From: Bombella saccharophila
Lineage (GTDB): Bacteria; Pseudomonadota; Alphaproteobacteria; Acetobacterales; Acetobacteraceae
NCBI RefSeq assembly: GCF_026385475.1
Contig: NZ_JANIDW010000001.1
Span: forward strand, 744,001 to 808,000
Direction of reading: 5' to 3'
Length of the DNA stretch: 64,000 nt
The translations under genes and the position numbers were made by a program. Numbering within the stretch: position 1 is the first letter of the stretch; each line of letters opens with the position of its first letter. Shown in pieces: positions 27,459 through 37,063 of this stretch. The notes under the pieces were generated by a model. The model had not been told where the DNA came from. It did not search any database and was given only the letters and a program-made list of their open reading frames with translations.

Positions 27459-29690
27459 TTGAGTAGCAAAACCTCCTCTGGTCCGTCCAAAACCCGCAGC
27501 AGCACAAGCCGCACGCGGAAAACGTCCTCCCCGCGTACCAAAGCAGCCAAAGCCACGGCTGAAAACAAGATAAACCCGCCAGACGACGAGCCTGAGTTAC
27601 AGCCTGACTCTGCCCCTACTGCCCCCAAGAAAACACCCACGCGCCGCCGCACGACGACAAGCCGCAAAAAGGCCGTCACTCCTGCTGAGACAGAGAGTGG
27701 AGCCGATGCTTCTATTGAGACTGAAGCTGCAGCAGAGACGCCAAAACGCAAAACACCCACCCGCCGCCGTACAACCAAAGCTGCCGCAGCGGAAGAGACC
27801 GTTCTTGCTGACGAGCCTGAAAAAAAGCCCGCTAAACGGACACGCCGTAAGGCGGTGAGTGCAGATGAGGCCCCTACCACCACGGACGACGGCGAGGCCA
27901 AAGCCAAACCGGCTACGCGTAAAAGAACGACCCGCGCCAAAGCAAAACCCGTAGCCTCTGAGCCTGAAGTGACGGATGCGGACGAGGCTCCAGCCCCCAA
28001 AACGCAGCGTACACGCCGTAAAAAAGCGGTTGAATCAAAAGCCACTGCACCAGCCGATGAGGCTATAGCAGATGGCGATTCTACCACACCAAAGACAAAG
28101 CCCCGTACTACTACGCGGAAGCGGGCAAGTACGCGCAACACTAAGAGTGCAGACACCAATAAACCTGCTGAACAGACCGAGACACAGCCCGTCACAGCGT
28201 CTTCATCGCAGCATAAAGACACTCCTCATCATGAGGATGCGGAGCAGGAAGGCCGTCCGCGCTTCCAAGACCTTGCCTTATCAGCCCCTATTCTTAAAGC
28301 TGTTGAGGCCATGGGGTATACTCACCCAACGCCTATCCAAGCTCTTGCCACGCCGGCAATTCTAGCAGGGCGTGATGTGCTGGGGGTTGCCCAAACAGGG
28401 ACGGGTAAAACAGCCTCTTTCACGCTGCCTCTTTTAGAGAAGCTCTCCAAATCCCGCGCACGAGCGCGTATGCCGCGTTCGCTCATTCTGGAGCCCACGC
28501 GGGAACTAGCATTGCAAGTAGCAGAGAACTTCAAGCTTTATGGGGCACATCTCCGCCTAACCCACGCTCTGTTAATCGGCGGGGGGAAGCTGAATGAACA
28601 ACGCGATATTCTTAATCGTGGGGTAGATGTACTCATCGCCACACCGGGGCGTTTACTGGATATGTTCGACCGCGGCGGGCTGCTGCTTACACAAACGGAC
28701 ACGCTCGTTATTGATGAAGCAGACCGTATGCTAGATATGGGCTTCATCCCTGATATTGAGCGCATTGTCAGCCTCCTCCCACGCCAGCGTCAGACGCTCT
28801 TTTTCTCTGCGACAATGGCCCCGGAGATTCGCCGCTTAGCGGATAATTTCCTCAATAACCCGAAGGAAATCACCATTGCGCGGCAATCCTCTGTTGCCAG
28901 CACGATTACTGAAGGGCTGCTCATTGTCGAGAAACGGGATAAAAACCGCGCTATCTCCGCCTTACTGCGCCATGATGATGTTCAAAATGCCATTATCTTC
29001 TGCAACCGGAAGCGCGATGTTGATTCCCTAGAACATTACCTCACTAAACAGAAGTTCTCTGTAGGGCATCTCCATGGTGACCTCGCCCAAGATGTGCGTT
29101 TTGATACGTTAGAGCGTTTTCGCTCCGGTGAGTTATCCATTCTTGTTTGCTCTGACGTTGCAGCACGCGGGATTGATATTGGCGGGCTCTCCCATGTTGT
29201 GAATTACGACCTCCCCTTTAATGCGGAGGATTATGTTCACCGTATTGGTCGGACAGGCCGCGCAGGGAAGGAAGGAATCGCCTATAGCCTCGCCACGCCT
29301 GATGAGCAAAAGCTGCTCGAAGCTGTTGAGGCCCTCACCGGTAAGAAAATTGAAGCTATAGAGGTTGAGGATTTCCCCTCCCTGCAATGGCGCGGCGAGG
29401 ATGAGGCGAAACCATCTCATAAAAAAGATGGGGCGAAAAATACCCGCCAAGGGCGCAACAAACGCGCCCCAGAGGCAAAAACGGACGAGCAACCCACACC
29501 GCCGAAGAAGCAAGCTTCACGCGCTCTTCTTCCTGAGGCGCGTAAGCATGACCATAAACGCTCTGGTCGGGCGGAGCTGCTCCCCCCTGTGCCAGAGACA
29601 AATGGCATGCAGGATGGTTTTGGTGAGAACGTCCCTGCCTTTATGAAGGTCAGCTATCTGCCAGAGCCGCATGAACCTTCTGATTCATGA
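27459..29690 (+). CDS. DEAD-box RNA helicase with long basic N-terminal low-complexity region
   Basis: ATP-dependent RNA helicase, 743 aa. The first ~265 residues are Lys/Arg/Thr/Ala/Glu-rich and repeat a TPTRRRTT-like motif at least twice, with many KRTRRK-type variants. The helicase core begins at RFQDLALSAPILKAVEAMG (about 268) and has AQTGTGKT (about 311), PTRELALQ, VIDEADRMLDMGF (about 418), FFSATM and HRIGRTGRAG. A C-terminal basic tail follows. An upstream in-frame stop lies at 27444 and there is no in-frame ATG before the core, so translation starts at a non-ATG codon; TTG 27459 with GAGAG upstream is the best choice. Its stop overlaps the methyltransferase start (ATGA). Confidence 0.9.
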   Translation: MSSKTSSGPSKTRSSTSRTRKTSSPRTKAAKATAENKINPPDDEPELQPDSAPTAPKKTPTRRRTTTSRKKAVTPAETESGADASIETEAAAETPKRKTPTRRRTTKAAAAEETVLADEPEKKPAKRTRRKAVSADEAPTTTDDGEAKAKPATRKRTTRAKAKPVASEPEVTDADEAPAPKTQRTRRKKAVESKATAPADEAIADGDSTTPKTKPRTTTRKRASTRNTKSADTNKPAEQTETQPVTASSSQHKDTPHHEDAEQEGRPRFQDLALSAPILKAVEAMGYTHPTPIQALATPAILAGRDVLGVAQTGTGKTASFTLPLLEKLSKSRARARMPRSLILEPTRELALQVAENFKLYGAHLRLTHALLIGGGKLNEQRDILNRGVDVLIATPGRLLDMFDRGGLLLTQTDTLVIDEADRMLDMGFIPDIERIVSLLPRQRQTLFFSATMAPEIRRLADNFLNNPKEITIARQSSVASTITEGLLIVEKRDKNRAISALLRHDDVQNAIIFCNRKRDVDSLEHYLTKQKFSVGHLHGDLAQDVRFDTLERFRSGELSILVCSDVAARGIDIGGLSHVVNYDLPFNAEDYVHRIGRTGRAGKEGIAYSLATPDEQKLLEAVEALTGKKIEAIEVEDFPSLQWRGEDEAKPSHKKDGAKNTRQGRNKRAPEAKTDEQPTPPKKQASRALLPEARKHDHKRSGRAELLPPVPETNGMQDGFGENVPAFMKVSYLPEPHEPSDS

Positions 29691-30985
29691 GGGGGGATTC
29701 CCAGCAATGCCATCTCACGGTCGAGCAGCTAGGCCGCTCAGGCGATGGGATGGTGCGTTACGAAGGACGCAGCTATTACATCCCCGGCACATTGCCCGGT
29801 GAGCAGCTTCATCTACGTTTTCATCACGAATCAGTAGAGCTTTTGGGGTGGGATCATTATGCCCCGGAGCGTGTTGTCCCCCCTTGTAGCCTTGCAGGCC
29901 GTTGTGGGGGGTGTACCGTCCAACATATGGAGCCTACCGCCCTCCTACATTGGAAGGCCCAGCACATAGAGCACGCTTTAACCAAAAGTGGCTTTACCGA
30001 CCTCCCCACCCCCATAATGTATCAAACCCCACCTCATAGCCGCCAAAGGCTGGATGTGGCCCTGCAACGCGTGCCCGGTGGGGTTATTCTCGGCTTACAT
30101 GAACGCGGTGGGGACCCCGTTGATATGACGGAATGTCCGCTCATCCGGCCAGAACTATTCGCTCTATTGCCCCCATTGCGTACATGCCTTGCCTCATTAG
30201 GGGCTTTGACAGGCCGGGGAGCTTTAGCGATTAATCTGCTCGAAAGCGGACCAGACCTCACCTTAGAAACCCCCGCCCCTTTGAGCGGCTCAGACCGTGA
30301 AAAACTCGCAGCTTTTGCGCGTGCGCACCATATATCACGCATCACATGGCGGCCTGCCCCCGGCAAAATGATGGAAACTGCTGCCCAGAATGGCCCCGTT
30401 TTTCATCATTTTGGGGGTGTAAAAGTCACCCCGCCCCCCGCTAGTTTCCTCCAAGCCAGTAGCGAGGGTGAGGCCGCTATTTGCGAAGCCGTATTAGCAG
30501 GGCTGCCTCCCCTCAACCGTAAAGACCGCATTATTGAGCTTTATGCAGGCTGTGGGACATTAACCTTCCCCCTCGCACAGCATGGTTTTGTGAAAGCCTA
30601 TGAAGGCGATAAAGCGGCTATATCCGCGTTACGCGCAGCCACGCATGGGAGTCGCGCTGAGGGAACAGAGCGCGACTTAAACCGCCAACCTCTCCTCCCA
30701 ACCGAGCTTAATCAGGCACGCGTTGTTGTGTTGGACCCACCCTATGCAGGGACGGGCAAGCAACTCGCCTCGCTTATACGCTCGACTGTGCAGGACATCA
30801 TCTATGTAAGTTGCAGCCCTGCAGCGTTGGAGAAAGAACTTCCAGCCCTCCACAAAGCTGGGTTCGCCTTGCTCTCATGGCATGTGATTGACCAGTTCCT
30901 ATGGTCAAGCGACGTAGAGGCCGTCTTAACACTCTCGCGCGACCCCAAACGCATCCGCAAGGCGAGAAAAGCACGGCAAAGCTAA
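29687..30985 (+). CDS. TrmA/RlmCD-family RNA uracil-5 methyltransferase
   Basis: SAM-dependent RNA m5U methyltransferase, 432 aa, probably acting on 23S rRNA. An N-terminal TRAM-like segment (LGRSGDGMVRYEGRSYYIPG) is followed by four iron-sulfur-type cysteines: CSLAGRCGGC supplies three (about 65-74) and C151 (MTECPL) is the likely fourth. The Rossmann motif is IIELYAGCGTLTFPLA (about 283), then LDPPYAGTGK (about 350) and the catalytic VSCSPAAL (about 376). Its ATG overlaps the helicase stop by 4 nt, so helicase and rRNA modification are translationally coupled. RlmD or TrmA specificity is not decided. Confidence 0.88.
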   Translation: MRGDSQQCHLTVEQLGRSGDGMVRYEGRSYYIPGTLPGEQLHLRFHHESVELLGWDHYAPERVVPPCSLAGRCGGCTVQHMEPTALLHWKAQHIEHALTKSGFTDLPTPIMYQTPPHSRQRLDVALQRVPGGVILGLHERGGDPVDMTECPLIRPELFALLPPLRTCLASLGALTGRGALAINLLESGPDLTLETPAPLSGSDREKLAAFARAHHISRITWRPAPGKMMETAAQNGPVFHHFGGVKVTPPPASFLQASSEGEAAICEAVLAGLPPLNRKDRIIELYAGCGTLTFPLAQHGFVKAYEGDKAAISALRAATHGSRAEGTERDLNRQPLLPTELNQARVVVLDPPYAGTGKQLASLIRSTVQDIIYVSCSPAALEKELPALHKAGFALLSWHVIDQFLWSSDVEAVLTLSRDPKRIRKARKARQS

Positions 30986-30997
30986 TCTCTATACCGC

Positions 30998-31354
30998 TTA
31001 AACGTGGAAACTTTCCCCGCAGCCGCACCGGCCTTTCTCATTAGGATTGGTAAAGGTGAATCCTGATTCAAGCTCCTTCACCTCATAATCCATCACAGTA
31101 CCGATGAGGAACAAAGTGGCCTTGCGGTCCACCAGCAACGTCAAGCCATGGTCCTCAACGCGCTCATCCCCTGCTGTGGCCTCAGAGACAAAATCCATCT
31201 CATAAGACATGCCAGAGCAACCGCGCTTACCAACACTAATCCGCAAAAGCTTACCCTGCTCTGCCCCTTCATAAAGGGCTTTTAAACGGGTAGCAGCTTT
31301 ATCTGTTAAGCTCATCAAGGGTGGTAAAGAACGCTTCTTGGGCATTTCTGTCAT
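30998..31354 (-). CDS. sufA: Iron-sulfur assembly A-type carrier (SufA/IscA/HesB family)
   Basis: A 118-aa A-type carrier that receives or passes [Fe-S] clusters. The three conserved cysteines are visible: one in KRGCSGMSYEMDF and two in GRCGCGESF near the C-terminus. The ATG at 31354 has AAGGGGAA well placed upstream; a longer frame to 31435 lies inside the DUF59 gene. It is the last gene of the suf operon, convergent with the methyltransferase gene 12 nt away. Confidence 0.93.
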   Translation of the reverse strand: MTEMPKKRSLPPLMSLTDKAATRLKALYEGAEQGKLLRISVGKRGCSGMSYEMDFVSEATAGDERVEDHGLTLLVDRKATLFLIGTVMDYEVKELESGFTFTNPNEKGRCGCGESFHV

Positions 31355-31368
31355 GATATTCCCCTTGT

Positions 31369-31818
31369 TTAAAACATATTCAAGGCCAAACGGGCCTGAT
31401 CGCTCATCCGGCTCATATCCCATGGCGGGTCCCACACGACCTTAACGGTCACTTCCTTCACCGTGGGGACGGAAAGAACAGCGTAACGGACCATCTGGGG
31501 TAATTCTTGCGCGCTAGGGCAGTTAGGCGCGGTAAGGGACATCTCAATATCCACACGGCCATCATCATGCAAATCAATCGTGTAAATCAGCCCTAGCTCA
31601 TACACATTCACTGGAATTTCCGGGTCAAAGACCGTCTCAATCGCAGCAATGACTTCATCTTGCTGTGGGGGCGCATCCACTGGTGGGGGGACAAGCTCCT
31701 CCTCCCCCGCATAAGCCTCCTCTTGCGTAGGCAGGGGCATCCCTCCTGTAGGCGTAGTCGCCTCACCTACCAGAGGGGCTGTGGAATCATTCATCATCTG
31801 GTCATCTGCGCCTGTCAT
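31369..31818 (-). CDS. sufT: SufT-type DUF59/MIP18 iron-sulfur assembly protein
   Basis: A 149-aa protein: an acidic, proline-rich N-terminal extension (about 1-55), then the MIP18/DUF59 domain with VFDPEIPVNVYELGLIY (about 63) and LTAPNCPSAQELP with the conserved Cys (about 95). The family helps mature Fe-S proteins. The ATG at 31818 has GAGGG 4-8 nt upstream and lies 7 nt after sufS; a frame to 31854 overlaps sufS. It lies between sufS and sufA. Confidence 0.9.
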   Translation of the reverse strand: MTGADDQMMNDSTAPLVGEATTPTGGMPLPTQEEAYAGEEELVPPPVDAPPQQDEVIAAIETVFDPEIPVNVYELGLIYTIDLHDDGRVDIEMSLTAPNCPSAQELPQMVRYAVLSVPTVKEVTVKVVWDPPWDMSRMSDQARLALNMF

Positions 31819-31825
31819 AACACCC

Positions 31826-33037
31826 TCACGCAAGTAAGCTACGCGTACGCTCAATCCCGTGTGCCAGAGCGTCTATATCATCACATGTTGTATAGATAGC
31901 AAAGCTAGCACGTGCTGTCGCTTGCACGCCAAGCTCATGCATCAATGGTTCGGCACAATGTTGCCCCGCACGGATGGCAATGCCCTGTTGGTCCAGCAGT
32001 ACAGCCAAATCATGCGGATGAGCCCCCTCCACTTGGAAAGAGAACACCCCCCCACGCTCTACAGGGCGGCCCATAATGCGAACACCCTCTAGCCCTTCAA
32101 GCCGCTCTTGCGCATAAGCCACCAACTCACGCTCATGCGCTTCTATCCGCTCAGCCCCTATGCTCTCAACAAAGCGAATAGCCGCCCCAAGGCCGAGCAC
32201 CTCCAAAATAGCGGGCGTCCCAGCCTCAAACTTATGCGGCGCATCCGCCCATGTTGCTACTTTAAAAGAGACAGAGCGAATCATATCCCCGCCCCCTAGG
32301 AAAGGCGGCATCTCCTCCAGCAAAGGCAGCTTACCCCACAAAATGCCAACACCAGTCGGGCCATATAATTTATGCCCCGTAAAGACAAAAAAATCCGCAC
32401 CAAGAGCCTGCACATCTACCTTGCGATGCACGATAGATTGGGAGCCATCCAAAATGATTTTTGCCCCATAATGATGGGCCAGCTCCACAAGCCGCTTGGC
32501 CGGTGTAATGGTCCCCAACACGTTGGACATATGCGTGACTGAGACAAGAGCCACACGGCCATCACGCAGCAAATCCTCATAAGCGGTAAGGTCAATATCC
32601 CCCGCAGCATCAAGCGGTACAACGCGCAGCTCAATACCCAACCGCTCTCGCAACATAAGCCACGGGACGATGTTCGCATGATGCTCCAAGGCGGAAATCA
32701 GCACCGCTTGGCCAGGTTTTAGCTGATTGCCTAAGGAATGAGCCAAAAGGTTAAGGCCCTCTGTGCTATTCTTTGTAAAGACAATCTCACGCCGGTCCGC
32801 TGCATTAAGGAAGCGCGCCACATCATCACGCACGGCCTCATAAGCCTGCGTGGTCCGCTCGCTCATATCATAAAGGCCGCGATGAATATTCGCATAACAA
32901 TGCCGCGCCGCATGCCCCATAGCCTCGATGACACATTCCGGCTTTTGAGCCGAGGCCGCACTATCTAAAAAGACAAGCGGGCGGCCATGTGCCGTCTCTG
33001 AAAGAATGGGGAATTGGGCGCGTACATCATCCAACAT
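31826..33037 (-). CDS. sufS: SufS-type cysteine desulfurase (class V aminotransferase)
   Basis: PLP enzyme that takes sulfur from cysteine for Fe-S clusters, 403 aa. The PLP-binding Lys is in FVFTGHKLYGPTGVG (about residues 221-235) and the persulfide Cys is in IRAGQHCAEPLM (about 357-368). It overlaps the sufD end by 11 nt. No sufE or sufU homologue is present in the window, so the sulfur-transfer partner must be elsewhere. Confidence 0.96.
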   Translation of the reverse strand: MLDDVRAQFPILSETAHGRPLVFLDSAASAQKPECVIEAMGHAARHCYANIHRGLYDMSERTTQAYEAVRDDVARFLNAADRREIVFTKNSTEGLNLLAHSLGNQLKPGQAVLISALEHHANIVPWLMLRERLGIELRVVPLDAAGDIDLTAYEDLLRDGRVALVSVTHMSNVLGTITPAKRLVELAHHYGAKIILDGSQSIVHRKVDVQALGADFFVFTGHKLYGPTGVGILWGKLPLLEEMPPFLGGGDMIRSVSFKVATWADAPHKFEAGTPAILEVLGLGAAIRFVESIGAERIEAHERELVAYAQERLEGLEGVRIMGRPVERGGVFSFQVEGAHPHDLAVLLDQQGIAIRAGQHCAEPLMHELGVQATARASFAIYTTCDDIDALAHGIERTRSLLA

Positions 33038-34229
33038 GGCCGGGTAATGCCTTTAGCAAATAATGACGGAGGCTCTCATGCTCTACGAGCTCTACCGTCT
33101 CTAGCAAGAAAGCCTGTACGAGCATATCACGCGCCTGCGCCTCTGGCACACCGCGCGAGCGTAGGTAAAAAAGCTGCTCCTCATCCAACGCCCCCACAGT
33201 CGCCCCGTGGCTGCATTTGACATCATCAGCATAAATCTCAAGCTCTGGCTTGCTGTTCATCTGCCCTTTTTCAGAGAGAAGCAGGGCCTGATTCATCTGA
33301 TACCCGTCCGTCTTTTGGGCAATTGGGTCCACCAAAATCTTACCCTGAAAGACCCCTTGCCCTTGCTCGGAGAGGACTGTCCGCACCGTTTGGCGGGATG
33401 TGCAATCCGGTGCGGCATGATGAATCATAGAGGAAAGATCATTCAGCCGCTCTCCATCCACAAGCTGAATCGCATTCACATTCGTATTGCTAAACGGCCC
33501 ATTGAGCTGGCTAACAACCTCTTGCCGCGCTAAGGCTCCACCCTGATTGAGGGTAAAGCTATCATAATTGCCTCGCTCCTCAATCTTGGCCCCAGCAATC
33601 GCAAGGCGTGCTGCAAGGGGGCTCTCTTTTTGATGCGTGATATGGCTGAAATGAGCCTCCTCCGCACAATGAACATCCATTTGCGGGTTTGTCAGATACC
33701 GCCCAGTCCCCAGCTGAATATCCAGCAAAGTCAACTTTGCCCCTTTTGCTAAGGTAACACTATGGTGCAAATGGGTGGAGACATCCTCGCCCTCGGTGAG
33801 GCTGACCATAATCACCAAACCCGCATCCCGCCCAGCGGGGACCTTCAACCGCGCACCCGGCTGACGCAAAGCAGCATTCAATCCCGCTGAAAAACGCCCT
33901 GTTAGCAAGCGCGGTACAGCGGCCCCATCACCATATTCTTGCACTTCCATACAAGCAGGTAGATGGGACAATGCAGGGCAGAATTGCCCATTGGCAAAAA
34001 CCAAAATCCCATCATGCTGAGGGAGGTCTAGCTCTGCCACGCTCTGCTTAATGTGCGCCTCCCCCAACGCAGGAGCAGCCTGCCATGCCACCCCATTAAG
34101 CGATTGCAGCGGCGTATAATGCCATGCTTCCACTCGTCTTGTCGGCAGCCCCTCCGTACCGAGCAGGGCTGCACGCTCCCCAGCACGACCCGTTAGAGCC
34201 TGCCAAGCTGCTGCCTTATTCTCACTCAC
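33027..34229 (-). CDS. sufD: Fe-S cluster scaffold subunit SufD
   Basis: Partner of SufB in the SufBC2D scaffold, 400 aa. The beta-helix core has the family signature LSSMIHHAAPDCTSRQTV (about 256-273) and the C-terminal DDVKCSHGATVGALDEEQLFYLRSRG (in part, from about 338), which includes the interface His. It overlaps sufC at its start (4 nt) and sufS at its end. Confidence 0.95.
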   Translation of the reverse strand: MSENKAAAWQALTGRAGERAALLGTEGLPTRRVEAWHYTPLQSLNGVAWQAAPALGEAHIKQSVAELDLPQHDGILVFANGQFCPALSHLPACMEVQEYGDGAAVPRLLTGRFSAGLNAALRQPGARLKVPAGRDAGLVIMVSLTEGEDVSTHLHHSVTLAKGAKLTLLDIQLGTGRYLTNPQMDVHCAEEAHFSHITHQKESPLAARLAIAGAKIEERGNYDSFTLNQGGALARQEVVSQLNGPFSNTNVNAIQLVDGERLNDLSSMIHHAAPDCTSRQTVRTVLSEQGQGVFQGKILVDPIAQKTDGYQMNQALLLSEKGQMNSKPELEIYADDVKCSHGATVGALDEEQLFYLRSRGVPEAQARDMLVQAFLLETVELVEHESLRHYLLKALPGHVG

Positions 34230-34996
34230 GCTGCGGCCTCAAGAAACTGTTTATAGCCTTGTTTTTCCAGCAATTTGGCCACCTCTGGCCCACCGCTATG
34301 GATGATACGCCCATGGGCCATCACATGCACACAGTCTGGCACAATGTAATCCAAAAGACGCTGATGATGAGTAATCACCAAAGAAGAGAAATCCGGCCCA
34401 CGCAGGGAGTTAACCCCCTCTGCCACAATACGCAGCGCATCAATATCCAAACCGCTATCTGTCTCATCCAAAATGGCTAAGGAAGGCTTCAATAAGCGCA
34501 TTTGCAGCACTTCATTACGCTTCTTCTCACCACCGGAGAAGCCGACATTCACGGCCCGTTTGAGCATCTCATCCGACATGGAGAGACGCTTTGTCTCTGC
34601 CCGTACGAGTTTGAGGAAGCTTACAGCATCCAACTCCTCCTCCCCGCGGGCCTTGCGCACGGCATTAACGGCGGTCCGCAAGAAGTTAGCGTTATTTACC
34701 CCCGGCAATTCCACCGGAGCTTGAAAGGCCAAAAACATACCAAGAGCAGCGCGTTCTTCTGGCTCTAAAGCTAATAAATCTTGCCCCTTAAACTGCGCTG
34801 AGCCTGCCGTAACTTCGTAATCCTCACGCCCTGCCAGAACATAAGAGAGTGTGGATTTACCAGAGCCATTCGGCCCCATAATGGCATGAACCTCCCCTTT
34901 GGGAATCTCCAAGCTTAGGCCCTTTAGAATCTCCTTTGGGGTGCCATCAGCATCAATCTGGGCTTTCAGCCCCTCAATTTTTAGAAACTCACTCAT
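34226..34996 (-). CDS. sufC: Fe-S assembly ATPase SufC
   Basis: ABC-type ATPase of the SufBCD scaffold, 256 aa. Walker A is MGPNGSGKST, the signature region is GFSGGEKKRNEVLQM (the SufC-type form) and Walker B is LAILDETDSGLD. It lies between sufB (3 nt) and sufD (overlap). Confidence 0.97.
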   Translation of the reverse strand: MSEFLKIEGLKAQIDADGTPKEILKGLSLEIPKGEVHAIMGPNGSGKSTLSYVLAGREDYEVTAGSAQFKGQDLLALEPEERAALGMFLAFQAPVELPGVNNANFLRTAVNAVRKARGEEELDAVSFLKLVRAETKRLSMSDEMLKRAVNVGFSGGEKKRNEVLQMRLLKPSLAILDETDSGLDIDALRIVAEGVNSLRGPDFSSLVITHHQRLLDYIVPDCVHVMAHGRIIHSGGPEVAKLLEKQGYKQFLEAAA

Positions 34997-34999
34997 ACC

Positions 35000-36481
35000 T
35001 TACCCCACGCTTCCTTCTAGGCTGATTTGAAGCAATTTCTGCGCTTCCACAGCGAATTCCATTGGCAGCTCTTTAAGCACTTCCCGGCAAAAACCATTGA
35101 CGATAAGCCCCACAGCTTCCTCCTCGGAAAAACCACGGGAGCGACAATAAAAGAGCTGGTCCTCAGAGATTTTGGAGGTTGTGGCCTCATGCTCGACACG
35201 CGCACTCATAGAGCGGCTCTCGATGTAAGGCACTGTATGCGCCCCGCATTGGTCGCCAATAAGCAAGCTATCGCATTGCGTAAAGTTCCGCCCATTGCGT
35301 GCCTTTGGCTGCATCCGCACCAAACCACGATACGTGCTATCGGACTTCCCTGCCGAAATTGTCTTTGCCACAATGGTAGAGCGTGTATCGGGGGCGAGAT
35401 GGATCATCTTCGTACCCGTATCAGCTTGTTGATGACCATTTGTTACGGCAACGGAGTAAAACTCCCCCACTGAGCCTTTACCGGCCAGAATGCAGGAAGG
35501 GTACTTCCATGTAATAGCAGAGCCTGTTTCTACCTGCGTCCACGAGATGCGGGCGCGATCGCCTTTGCAAATCCCCCGCTTGGTTACGAAGTTATAGATA
35601 CCGCCTTTGCCATCCTCATCACCGGGATACCAGTTTTGCACTGTGGAATATTTAATGGAGGCATCCTCCATCGCCACAAGCTCTACAACAGCAGCATGAA
35701 GCTGATTTTCATCACGCTGCGGGGCTGTACAGCCCTCCAGATAGGACACTGTGGCACGGTCCTCAGCGATGATTAAGGTCCGCTCAAACTGCCCAGTATT
35801 ACGAGCATTAATGCGGAAGTAAGTGGATAGCTCCATCGGGCAACGTACCCCTTTAGGCACATAGACGAAAGAACCATCGGTAAAAACAGCTGAGTTTAAC
35901 GCCGAGAAGAAATTATCCCCCACTGGCACAACCGTGCCGAGATACTTCTTCACCAAGTCTGGATGCTCAATAATCGCCTCAGAAATTGGGCAGAAAATCA
36001 CTCCCGCTTCGGCCAATGTTTTACGGAAGGTCGTCGCAACAGAGACGCTATCAAACACCGCATCAACGGCAACGGGCGTTTTTTGTCCGGCCCCTTCAAC
36101 ACCAGCGAGCATCTCTTGCTCATGCAGGGGGATGCCGAGCTTCTCGTAAGTTTTCAGCAGTTCGGGGTCCACCTCATCAAGGCTTTTAGGCCCCGGCTTC
36201 TTTTTAGGCTGAGCAAAATAATGGGCATCTTGATAATCAATGGGAGGGTGCTTCACCTTCGCCCAATTTGGCTCGCTCATCTCCTGCCAAGACCGAAACG
36301 CCTTTAACCGCCATTCCAACATCCATTGCGGTTCTTTCTTCCGTGCAGAGATGAGCCGGACGATGTCCTCATTCAGTCCCTTAGGGGCGAGGTCCATCTC
36401 CACATCTGTCTCAAAGCCCCATTCATAATTGGACTTCGCCAGTTTCTCGACAGCTTCACGAGTTTCCGACACAGCCGGCAT
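35000..36481 (-). CDS. sufB: Fe-S cluster scaffold subunit SufB
   Basis: Main scaffold subunit of SufBC2D, 493 aa. Typical blocks are [36 protein letters not shown] and [19 protein letters not shown]. The ATG at 36481 gives [11 protein letters not shown] and has GGAGG 5-6 nt upstream; the frame to 36577 runs into the regulator gene. Its start lies 26 nt inside the 3' end of the regulator, so the two are coupled. Confidence 0.96.
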   Translation of the reverse strand: MPAVSETREAVEKLAKSNYEWGFETDVEMDLAPKGLNEDIVRLISARKKEPQWMLEWRLKAFRSWQEMSEPNWAKVKHPPIDYQDAHYFAQPKKKPGPKSLDEVDPELLKTYEKLGIPLHEQEMLAGVEGAGQKTPVAVDAVFDSVSVATTFRKTLAEAGVIFCPISEAIIEHPDLVKKYLGTVVPVGDNFFSALNSAVFTDGSFVYVPKGVRCPMELSTYFRINARNTGQFERTLIIAEDRATVSYLEGCTAPQRDENQLHAAVVELVAMEDASIKYSTVQNWYPGDEDGKGGIYNFVTKRGICKGDRARISWTQVETGSAITWKYPSCILAGKGSVGEFYSVAVTNGHQQADTGTKMIHLAPDTRSTIVAKTISAGKSDSTYRGLVRMQPKARNGRNFTQCDSLLIGDQCGAHTVPYIESRSMSARVEHEATTSKISEDQLFYCRSRGFSEEEAVGLIVNGFCREVLKELPMEFAVEAQKLLQISLEGSVG

Positions 36482-36950
36482 GGCATCCTCCCTGTCCTTC
36501 AGATACACGCATTGTCGCTTCTGCCGATGTGGCAGAGGGCGGATTACACTTCCACTCTGGGTTGGCCATATCGGCAAGGCTAATGCTCTCCAACGCCTGC
36601 CGCACCGCCTGATTTACCGTATCCCACTGCCCAGAGAGGCCACAGGTCTCCTCATGCGCACATTCCCGCCCATCACAACAAGCTGTAACGCGAATAGGAC
36701 CGTCCACAACTGTAATCACACGCGCTATAGAAATATCCTTTAGCTCATCAACCAAACGATATCCCCCACGCGCACCACGGAAGGAAGCAACCAACCCACC
36801 AGCAGCAAGCCCTTTTAAAAGCTTCGCTACGGTTGGCTCTGGCACGCCCGTTTCTTGTGCTAGGGCAGCAGCTGTGGCCAAAGTCCCACGCCCCCCTAAC
36901 CTTACAAGGACGACAGTCGCATAGTCAGCCAATTTGGATAATCTCAGCAC
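36456..36950 (-). CDS. Rrf2/IscR-like iron-sulfur-responsive regulator of the suf operon
   Basis: Winged-helix repressor, 164 aa, heading the suf operon. The DNA-binding part begins [17 protein letters not shown] and continues [29 protein letters not shown] (shown in part). The sensor loop has three spaced cysteines in [12 protein letters not shown], as in IscR, so it probably binds a cluster and adjusts suf expression to Fe-S status (inference). GTG at 36950 gives the family N-terminus; a TTG at 36965 is possible. It overlaps sufB by 26 nt. Confidence 0.9.
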   Translation of the reverse strand: MLRLSKLADYATVVLVRLGGRGTLATAAALAQETGVPEPTVAKLLKGLAAGGLVASFRGARGGYRLVDELKDISIARVITVVDGPIRVTACCDGRECAHEETCGLSGQWDTVNQAVRQALESISLADMANPEWKCNPPSATSAEATMRVSEGQGGCHAGCVGNS

Positions 36951-36996
36951 GGTGAAAACCCACAACCTCTGTTACGATTCTTTATTTAAGACCTGC

Positions 36997-37005
36997 ACGG
37001 TCCGT
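36997..37005. promoter_or_regulatory. Palindrome upstream of the suf regulator, candidate operator
   Basis: The perfect nine-base palindrome ACGGTCCGT lies 47 nt upstream of the regulator start codon. A TTGACC and an A/T-rich TATAGG-like stretch lie a little further upstream on the minus strand (about 37017-37045). Autoregulatory use by the Rrf2-type protein is inference; the palindrome does not match the E. coli IscR type 1 or 2 sites well. Confidence 0.35.
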
Positions 37006-37063
37006 ATTCAAGGAGGTGGCCTATATTTTCCCGAGGGTCAAGCTTTATCTTGGGTTTTTTAGG

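Noticed and set aside
27455-28222. 255-codon minus-strand ORF rich in Val, Ser and Ala
   Set aside because: It is the mirror of the Lys/Arg/Thr repeat tail of the helicase, a compositional artefact.
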